From contig NVWJ01000003.1 of NCBI GenBank assembly GCA_002746235.1, positions 72,627 through 84,201 on the forward strand: a stretch of 11,575 nucleotides of DNA, written 5' to 3'. This document shows, piece after piece, positions 6,711 through 11,575 of the stretch (positions are counted from its first letter, which is position 1; the number at the start of each line of letters is the position of its first letter). The DNA comes from Planctomycetota bacterium (lineage in GTDB: Bacteria > Planctomycetota > UBA1135). Under the pieces are notes generated by a model. That model did no database searches. It had not been told where the DNA came from and was given only the letters and a program-made list of their open reading frames with translations. Position numbers and translations under genes: made by a program.

Positions 6711-7901
6711 ATGCACAAAACCAACGCCGTCGCCAGTTTTCGAAAACGCGCGGGGCTTTCCCAGGAAGTCCTTGCCCAGAGGCTTAACCTGTCTCGGCCA
6801 GCTTTGGCAGCACTGGAAGCTGGGAAGCGAAACCTCAAAGCAGAGGAGCTTTACCGCTTGTCCGAAATCTTCGGTGTGCCCATGGCTTCGCTTATGAAGG
6901 CAGAGCGTCCTCAGTTAGATTTTGCACCGCTTTACCGCCTGTTCACGGAAGAAGCGGGTGGTCGAGTGGCCGAGGCTGAATGCGAATACGGCGGTGCTGC
7001 ATTGGCTGCTCGCCCAATCCTTGGGAAGTTCCAGAGATGGGTTGAGCGTTGGGTGGAAGTGCTTGAGTTGGCGGAGGAGGAGCCACCGAAGTTACCTGCT
7101 GTACCCGAAGTCACGCTTGGTCAGGCAGTGCCCGCGCGCGCACTCGCAGATTGGGTGCGCTACGAATGTGGGCTTAGTTCTACGGCACCGATTCACAACT
7201 TGCGCGCCGTCGCCGAGAGTGGCCTAAACGTTTTCGTTTTCCTCTCGCATGAACATGGCAGTCCACTTTCTGGAGCCTCGTGGAATTCCAGTGCGGCCGG
7301 AGCTTGTGTGCTGATTCGCCACGGCATGCGGGAACACATGCGCTTCACCCTCGCGCATGAGATCGCGCACCTCTTTGCTCACCCTGGGCAGGCCCATGGC
7401 AGTGGCAAAGCGCTGCCGCACGATGCCATCCGCAGTCAAGAAACTTACGCCAACCAATTCGCCGCGGAGTTGCTGATGCCGGCCGATGGAGTGCGCAAGA
7501 TGGTGGGTGGCGAAAGTGAGCTCGAGAGTCATCGCACGATTCAACGGCTGGCATGGTATTTCCAGGTATCTTTTCAAGCGATTGCGATTCGGCTCGAGTC
7601 CATGCGTTTTCTCAAGCGAGGTTGGTATGACCACGAGTTGGAGCGGATGAAGGCCGATGGGCGTTTGCCGCAGGTTCCAGTCAATGAAGAAGATCTTCAG
7701 TTGCGGCCGGCCGCGAGTGATTGCGGGCGCAGTGAGCCGCAGCCCGCATTGTTCAAGTATTACGCCACGATGTTGCTCGATGAGGGGGACATCAGTCTGG
7801 GCAAGTTTTGTCAGTTGATGGGTAAAGATTGGGATTTGGATAGAGCGGATCGGTACTTACATCGTTTTCGGATAGCCCAGGTTTCTGGCGAGCAAGAGTA
7901 A
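6711..7901 (+). CDS. XRE-type regulator fused to ImmA/IrrE metallopeptidase
   Basis: 396 residues. An XRE helix-turn-helix occupies about residues 5-62 (F-R-K-R-A-G-L-S-Q-E-V-L-A, then L-S-R-P-A-L-A-A-L-E-A-G-K-R). A linker of about 100 residues follows, then an ImmA/IrrE zinc peptidase domain (COG2856) with H216-E-I-A-H220 and a likely third ligand E244 in Q-E-T-Y-A-N-Q-F-A-A-E-L-L-M-P. The last 100 or so residues carry a helical tail with D-E-G-D-I-S-L-G-K-F. In known relatives the peptidase cleaves a repressor or regulator after a signal; fused XRE-ImmA proteins often act as the antitoxin-like, self-regulated first gene of a two-gene module. The PIN-like gene begins 5 bases downstream, which fits such a pair. 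All catalytic residues are present. The upstream TATAAT promoter and palindromes suggest autoregulation (inference). Confidence 0.9.
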   Translation: MHKTNAVASFRKRAGLSQEVLAQRLNLSRPALAALEAGKRNLKAEELYRLSEIFGVPMASLMKAERPQLDFAPLYRLFTEEAGGRVAEAECEYGGAALAARPILGKFQRWVERWVEVLELAEEEPPKLPAVPEVTLGQAVPARALADWVRYECGLSSTAPIHNLRAVAESGLNVFVFLSHEHGSPLSGASWNSSAAGACVLIRHGMREHMRFTLAHEIAHLFAHPGQAHGSGKALPHDAIRSQETYANQFAAELLMPADGVRKMVGGESELESHRTIQRLAWYFQVSFQAIAIRLESMRFLKRGWYDHELERMKADGRLPQVPVNEEDLQLRPAASDCGRSEPQPALFKYYATMLLDEGDISLGKFCQLMGKDWDLDRADRYLHRFRIAQVSGEQE

Positions 7902-7906
7902 GAGCA

Positions 7907-8284
7907 GTGAATTCGCCCATCGTTTTGGATGCGATGATCCTAATCTACCTTGCACGAGTGGAGAAGTTGGATTGGCTCGGTTTGATCAAGCCACAACCCG
8001 TTTTCATCGGACGTAAGTGTGCCGGAGAGGCTCGATATTTCTTGTGTGGTAAAGAGCGAGTCTTAATCGACCTTGCACCATTGGAACAACAGGGCATCTT
8101 GCAACTTACTTCCATTTGCGATGATGAGTTGCCAGCCTATTTGGAGGTCATCGGCATGGCGAAAGGGCTAGGCGAAGAGACAGAAGGCCTGACTCTTGCG
8201 CGTTGTCGCGGTTGGCGTTTTGTGACGACGGATAAGCGCGCCCTTCAGTTCGCGGCAAAATCCATGCCTGGGCATAGAAGCTAA
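7907..8284 (+). CDS. PIN-like nuclease, C terminus apparently lost by frameshift
   Basis: 125 residues from GTG 7907, 5 bases after the XRE-ImmA stop. The start must lie before V-L-D-A-M-I-L-I-Y-L because D8 is the first PIN acidic residue. Other acidic positions are E41 (G-E-A-R-Y), E90/E91/E93 in L-G-E-E-T-E-G-L-T-L-A, and D109 in F-V-T-T-D-K-R-A. This order matches PIN-like ribonucleases, the usual toxins of such pairs; the RNA target is unknown. The protein ends soon after D109, where relatives carry a further short helix-strand tail. If one C of 8267-8268 is removed, the frame continues as M-L-G-I-E-A-N-Y-W-A-R-L-M-Q and stays open to TAA 8427-8429. A one-base insertion near 8267 therefore probably truncated the gene. 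Toxin activity may be lost. Family assignment is by motif pattern only. Confidence 0.65.
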   Translation: MNSPIVLDAMILIYLARVEKLDWLGLIKPQPVFIGRKCAGEARYFLCGKERVLIDLAPLEQQGILQLTSICDDELPAYLEVIGMAKGLGEETEGLTLARCRGWRFVTTDKRALQFAAKSMPGHRS

Positions 8285-8450
8285 TTACTGGGCAAGGCTA
8301 ATGCAGGATTGTGCGGGCCGTCTAGGGGGTGGCAATATTCATCCCCGGAAATCATCCGCCAGCTCCGCGCAGCCCATCAGCCGGCCTCCGGTTTCCGTAT
8401 TAGGTGCAGCAAGACAAAGGGCCCAATAAATGCGTGTCGCGGAAGGCCCC

Positions 8451-8473
8451 GAGCCGTCTTGATGGAGACGCTC
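8451..8473 (+). terminator. Hairpin, possible weak terminator
   Basis: GAGCCGTCT (8451-8459) pairs with AGACGCTC (8466-8473) across a 6-base loop, with one bulged base. No T-run follows, so a normal intrinsic terminator is doubtful. The perfect palindrome GGGGCCGGCCCC lies 20 bases further on. Confidence 0.25.
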
Positions 8474-8491
8474 GTTGTGAATCACCCTTCA

Positions 8492-8504
8492 GGGGGCCGG
8501 CCCC
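8492..8504. repeat. GC palindrome GGGGCCGGCCCC
   Basis: A perfect 12-base self-complementary sequence (8493-8504), preceded by one extra G. It has no loop and is followed by TCGTTTCCT. It may be half of a double-hairpin transcription stop together with 8451-8473, or chance in a GC-rich stretch. Confidence 0.35.
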
Positions 8505-8547
8505 TCGTTTCCTCTCAAGATAAACCAATATCACAACGATAAACTCA

Positions 8548-8576
8548 TAGACTTTAGTGACTAAAAATGCTTTAAT
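8548..8576 (+). promoter_or_regulatory. Candidate promoter/operator of the winged-helix gene
   Basis: TAGACT (8548-8553, four of six) and TTTAAT (8571-8576, five of six) are 17 bases apart. The perfect inverted repeat TTTAGT-G-ACTAAA (8553-8565) lies almost wholly in the spacer, ideal for repression. The predicted transcription start (about 8583) falls at the GTG start at 8585, implying a leaderless message. That agrees with the absence of any ribosome binding sequence there. Confidence 0.45.
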
Positions 8577-8584
8577 AACCATCC

Positions 8585-9586
8585 GTGGACTCCATCCGCC
8601 CCCTCAACGAGTACCTGAGCAAGGCTACCGGAACCAGCGTTTTGCTCCAGCGAGTCAAACCCCAGGAGAGCCTATTGCCGGCATATCTGGCGCAGAGCTA
8701 TGTCCTCGGTCAGGGGGAAATGCTCGACCAGCCGATGATGATCGCTCTGGCTTTGCCGGAAGAAGGGGGGCGCCCAAGTTTCAAGCGTCTGCTGGCCGAC
8801 TTCAAGGCACTGCAAGGAGTCCACGAGGGCGGGCTACTGTTGATGGCCTTTGAGTATCTTCCTTCGTACCTGCGCAGCCACCTGGTGCAGGCGCGGATTC
8901 CTTTCGCGGTGATCGGGCATCAGATCTTCTTGCCTCATTATTGGGTGGATCTTCGGGAGCGCGAACAAGCTGCACCGGAAGCGTCACCGAGGAAGCTGAC
9001 TTGGAGTGCCCAAGCCGTGCTCTTGCGTCATCTGCTGTGGAAGGATGTGGAGCAGCGGAGCCTTTCCGACTTGGCTCATCAGCTCGATTATTCCGCCATG
9101 GCTATGACGCTCGCACGGCGTCAACTGGAAGCCGCAGAGCTTGCCACCACTCGGCGGGATGGCCGCAGCAAACACCTTTCCTTTGTGCAACAGGGGCGGG
9201 ACTTGTGGGAACAGGCTTTACCTCTACTGCGGAGACCGTGGCTTCGGAGTGTTGCTGTGAACATGACTCAGCTTCCCAGCGCCTACAAGACGTGGCACTC
9301 CGGCATCAGCGCCCTTTCCCATTGCAGTGCGATCAGCTCGGAGGGCATTCCAGTGCGTGCCATCGATGGAGATTTCCTGCGCAAAGCCGAGGAGTCTCAG
9401 GGCTTGTCAGTGGCTGAAGATATGGAGTTCGCCCAGATCAAACTGGAAGTTTGGGAGTACGATCCCGGCCTTTTGGCGAAAGGGGAAAGTGTCGATCCAT
9501 TGTCCCTGTTTCTGTGCCTCCGCGAGGACCCCAATGAGCGGATGCAAGGCGCATTGGAGGAGCTGTTGGGGGATTTGACGTGGTAA
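8585..9586 (+). CDS. Winged-helix regulator, probable antitoxin of a nucleotidyltransferase pair
   Basis: 333 residues. An N-terminal alpha/beta region (about 1-125) is followed by a winged helix-turn-helix at about 140-215: L-L-R-H-L-L-W, S-L-S-D-L-A-H-Q-L-D-Y-S-A-M-A-M-T-L-A-R-R-Q-L, then a wing with R-R-D-G-R-S-K. The C-terminal part (about 228-333) ends V-D-P-L-S-L-F-L-C-L-R-E-D-P-N-E-R-M-Q-G-A-L-E-E-L-L, a pattern I recall in regulators that precede AbiEii-like nucleotidyltransferases. It is likely a cytoplasmic DNA-binding repressor and antitoxin-like partner of the next gene (inference). GTG 8585 is the first usable start: TAA lies in frame at 8576-8578, and no strong alternative follows until Met46. 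Its stop overlaps the next gene's GTG at 9580 by 7 bases. It appears intact. Confidence 0.75.
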   Translation: MDSIRPLNEYLSKATGTSVLLQRVKPQESLLPAYLAQSYVLGQGEMLDQPMMIALALPEEGGRPSFKRLLADFKALQGVHEGGLLLMAFEYLPSYLRSHLVQARIPFAVIGHQIFLPHYWVDLREREQAAPEASPRKLTWSAQAVLLRHLLWKDVEQRSLSDLAHQLDYSAMAMTLARRQLEAAELATTRRDGRSKHLSFVQQGRDLWEQALPLLRRPWLRSVAVNMTQLPSAYKTWHSGISALSHCSAISSEGIPVRAIDGDFLRKAEESQGLSVAEDMEFAQIKLEVWEYDPGLLAKGESVDPLSLFLCLREDPNERMQGALEELLGDLTW

Positions 9587-10382
9587 CCGGTCTACAAGTC
9601 TTTGCGCAGGCCTTCTCCACGGATACGGACCACTATGTGCTAATCGGTGGAGGAGCTGTATTCCTTCAGTTAGAGAACGCAGGCTTCCGCACACGTGTTA
9701 CGAAGGACTTGGATTAGTGTTGACGGCCCACGTACTTGACCCGGGTTTTGCCCAGCGATTCTGGGAGTTCCTGGATGCTGGCGGCTACGCGAGGTGGGAA
9801 AGAGCGGACGGTGAGCCAGTCCGCTATCGTTTTCAAGATCCTACGCATGCGGAGTATCCGGCCATGCTGGAGTTGCTCGGTCGACCACTGGGCGAACCAC
9901 CCGATGGAAGAATCATTGGCCTCATGCCGGTCGGCGAAGACCTGTCCGATTTGTCCGTCATCCTTCTTGATGAAGACATGCTGCATGTCGTGGTCGAGCA
10001 GCGGCAGGTCCTTGCTGGCGTGAGCTGCCTAAAACCCTTTGGACTGATTTTGTTGAAGGCAAGGGCTTATCAGGATCTGCTCGGAAGAAGGCAGGCGGGA
10101 GAAAGGGTCCACTCTTCGGATATTAGGAAGCATCGCAACGATGTATTTCGTATGGCGGCATTGCTTGCTCCGGGGCATGACTTCACGGCACCGAAATCCA
10201 CCCGCAGTGATCTTTTGCGATTCCTGGACGAGGTCGAGGACGATGTCGAAACACATCCACCTATTCTCGCCAGCCTGGACGGCATTCCTGGTGGAAGCAT
10301 GTTGGAGCGCATTCACGGACTGAGGGAATTGGCCTTGGGGTCGCGACGCGTAGCTCCGCGCAATTGGCGGAATGGACCATGA
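9580..10382 (+). pseudogene. AbiEii-like nucleotidyltransferase, broken by a one-base deletion
   Basis: From GTG 9580 the frame encodes 45 residues: V-L-I-G-G-G-A (motif I, G23-G25), then R-V-T-K-D43-L-D45, the nucleotidyltransferase D-x-D, and then TAG at 9715-9717. The rest of the protein continues in another frame from 9717 (V-L-T-A-H-V-L-D) to TGA 10380-10382. It includes F-W-E-F-L-D-A-G-G-Y, Y-P-A-M-L-E-L-L, S-V-I-L-L-D-E-D (third acidic strand), L-L-K-A-R-A-Y-Q-D-L and D-I-R-K-H-R-N-D-V-F-R. Adding one base at 9715-9716 restores a product of about 267 residues with D-L-D-x-V, as the family expects. The family is the nucleotidyltransferase partner of winged-helix antitoxin-like proteins. 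GGGGG at 9568-9572 may serve as its ribosome binding site. The break may be a true mutation or a base missed in a T-rich run by sequencing. I see no slippery heptamer for programmed frameshifting. Confidence 0.8.
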
Positions 10383-10553
10383 TGTAGGAAGGCATCCTTG
10401 AGGAAGTCGATGGCCCGATGCTGCGCTTTTCTCAGCTGCTCATTCTTGTAGATTTTGTAACCTACACATGCCGGCCAACACAGGCCTAATAAAGTGTCAA
10501 GCGAAACGGTGTACTCGGACCAAATATCGTAGACAGAGAAAGAAGAAATAGAC
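10383..10553 (+). other. Short gap before the DUF2130 gene
   Basis: I see no clear promoter. TGTAG (10448-10452) and CTACA (10463-10467) form a small inverted repeat, and AAGGCATCCTT near 10389-10399 is another. A minus-strand stretch reads like protein (Y-K-I-Y-K-N-E-Q-L-R-K-A-Q-H-R) but has no supported start or context; it could be a decayed fragment. Confidence 0.3.
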
Positions 10554-11575
10554 ATGCATGAAATCACCTGCCCACACTGCAACAAAGCATTCAAAGTTGA
10601 CGAAGCCGGATATGCAGACATCCTGAAACAGGTTCGCGACAGCGAGTTTGATCAGCAGTTGCATGACCGACTTGAATTGGCCGAGAAGGAAAAGCAAACT
10701 GCAGTTGAGCTTGCCAAGAACAAGGCGGGTAGCGATATGCAGAAGGTCGCTGCAGCCAAGGATACTGAAATCCAAGCCTTGCAGGCAAAGCTAGATGCCG
10801 GTGAAGTCGCGCGGAAACTTGCTGTGACCGAAGCTTTGAGTGCTGTAGAAAAAGAACGCGACGCACTCGCTCATGAATTGGAGCAGGTGGAACAAGATAA
10901 GCAAGCTGCATGGAAGTTAGCGGAAGCAGAGCTTGCTGCCAATGAGGTTGCGCAGAAGCTCGCAATTAACGAAGCCGTCGGCAAGGTCGAGAAGGAGCGC
11001 GACGCATGGAAGAGTGGTCTTGAAAAAGCAGAGATTGAAAAAGAACTCGCCGAGAAGTTACTCACCAACAAGTACGAGACACAGATTCAGGATCGCGACG
11101 ACGCGATTGAGCGCCTTCGCGATATGAAAGCTCGCCTGTCGACCAAGATGGTGGGGGAAACCCTCGAAATTCACTGCGAGACGGAGTTCAACCGCATTCG
11201 AGCCACAGCGTTTCCGCGGGCGTATTTTGAGAAGGACAACGACGCACGGACCGGCAGTAAGGGCGACTACATTTTCCGCGATTCGGACGAGGCTGGAACT
11301 GAGATCGTTTCAGTCATGTTTGAAATGAAGAACGAAAGCGATACCACCGCAACGAAGAAGAAGAACGAAGATTTTCTGAAGGAGCTCGACAAGGATCGAA
11401 ACGAGAAGGGGTGCGAGTACGCGGTGTTGGTTTCTTTGCTCGAACCCGACAGTGAGCTCTATAACTCTGGGATTGTGGACGTGTCCCATCGCTTCCCCAA
11501 GATGTATATCATTCGGCCGCAGTTTTTTATTCCAATCCTTACGCTGCTGCGCAATGCGGCGATGAAATCACTGGA
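10554..11575 (+). CDS. DUF2130 domain protein, 3' end outside the window
   Basis: 340 codons are visible and the frame is open at the right edge. The N terminus M-H-E-I-T-C-P-H-C-N-K-A-F is the usual DUF2130 opening, a single C-x-x-C knuckle. Residues about 20-205 form a charged coiled coil rich in Glu, Lys and Ala. It contains an internal repeat: residues 84-107 and 131-154 share E-V-A-x-K-L-A, E-A and V-E-K-E-R-D-A with a 47-residue offset. The C-terminal domain has G-D238-Y-I-F-R-D and F-E257-M-K259-N, arranged like a PD-(D/E)xK nuclease core, then E-Y-A-V-L-V-S and the I-I-R-P-Q-F-F-I-P-I segment typical of the family. No activity is established for DUF2130 to my knowledge; a nuclease role is inference. 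Only a weak purine-rich sequence precedes ATG 10554. It is separated from the broken nucleotidyltransferase gene by 171 bases. Confidence 0.88.
   Translation, partial: MHEITCPHCNKAFKVDEAGYADILKQVRDSEFDQQLHDRLELAEKEKQTAVELAKNKAGSDMQKVAAAKDTEIQALQAKLDAGEVARKLAVTEALSAVEKERDALAHELEQVEQDKQAAWKLAEAELAANEVAQKLAINEAVGKVEKERDAWKSGLEKAEIEKELAEKLLTNKYETQIQDRDDAIERLRDMKARLSTKMVGETLEIHCETEFNRIRATAFPRAYFEKDNDARTGSKGDYIFRDSDEAGTEIVSVMFEMKNESDTTATKKKNEDFLKELDKDRNEKGCEYAVLVSLLEPDSELYNSGIVDVSHRFPKMYIIRPQFFIPILTLLRNAAMKSL

Larger units (their letters stand above)
8285..8547 (+). other. Gene-poor gap with decayed coding traces
   Basis: I see no gene I can support here. The first 140 or so bases may hold the out-of-frame tail of the PIN-like gene (open in the frame of 8268 to the TAA at 8427-8429). 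The rest holds GC-rich inverted repeats at 8451-8473 and 8492-8504, and two direct copies of GATAAAC at 8519-8525 and 8538-8544 just before the next promoter. Confidence 0.5.

Noticed and set aside
8309..8542. 77-codon + strand frame in the gap, in phase with the PIN-like gene
   Set aside because: The sequence is low in recognisable protein character, starts at TTG without a ribosome binding site, and runs through GC-rich repeats.
9700..9725. Programmed ribosomal frameshifting in the nucleotidyltransferase gene
   Set aside because: There is no slippery heptamer or clear downstream structure. The break hits the active-site region, and a missing base explains it more simply.
10313..10621. Minus-strand 102-codon frame over the gap before DUF2130
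   Set aside because: It overlaps both flanking coding regions and has no ribosome binding site. Only a short middle stretch looks protein-like, so it is noted as a possible decayed fragment only.
1..11575. CRISPR array, tRNA, rRNA, transposase or insertion sequence ends
   Set aside because: I looked for regularly spaced repeats, cloverleaf-like sequences and transposase motifs and saw none.

Overview
This window is a stretch of bacterial chromosome or plasmid that looks like a defence island. Every supported gene lies on the + strand. They include a type I restriction subunit, three toxin-antitoxin-like pairs, and nuclease-like DUF4365 and DUF2130 proteins. There is no ribosomal RNA, tRNA, transposase or CRISPR array. 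Base composition is moderate, about half to mid-50s percent GC by eye, and ribosome binding sites are ordinary where visible. I cannot assign the organism beyond bacterium.

Left region (1-6494). A 5'-truncated DUF4365 gene overlaps by 8 bases a 379-codon gene of unknown function. Directly after it lies a short, decayed copy of the beginning of hsdR. Then come a complete abiEi-abiEii type IV toxin-antitoxin pair and an intact hsdR, the motor and nuclease subunit of a type I restriction-modification enzyme. The abiEii stop overlaps the hsdR start. hsdM and hsdS are not in the window and may lie to the left. The hsdR-start remnant on the far side of abiE suggests that abiE plus the present hsdR replaced, or recombined next to, an older hsdR that once followed the unknown gene directly.

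Middle region (6495-8584). A regulatory gap with two candidate promoters and palindromic sites precedes an XRE-ImmA/IrrE regulator-peptidase gene. It is followed 5 bases later by a PIN-like nuclease gene that seems to lose its C terminus through a one-base insertion. About 300 bases follow with no confident gene, only GC-rich inverted repeats and a candidate promoter.

Right region (8585-11575). A winged-helix regulator overlaps an AbiEii-like nucleotidyltransferase gene broken by a one-base deletion immediately after its catalytic D-x-D motif. A DUF2130 coiled-coil/nuclease-like gene then runs off the right edge.

Main observations: (1) the 84-base hsdR-start repeat flanking abiE, (2) the abiEii-hsdR overlap that may tie restriction to a toxin-antitoxin pair, (3) two neighbouring toxin-like genes that are each frameshifted behind an intact regulator, and (4) the uncharacterised DUF4365 plus unknown-gene pair inside the presumed restriction locus.
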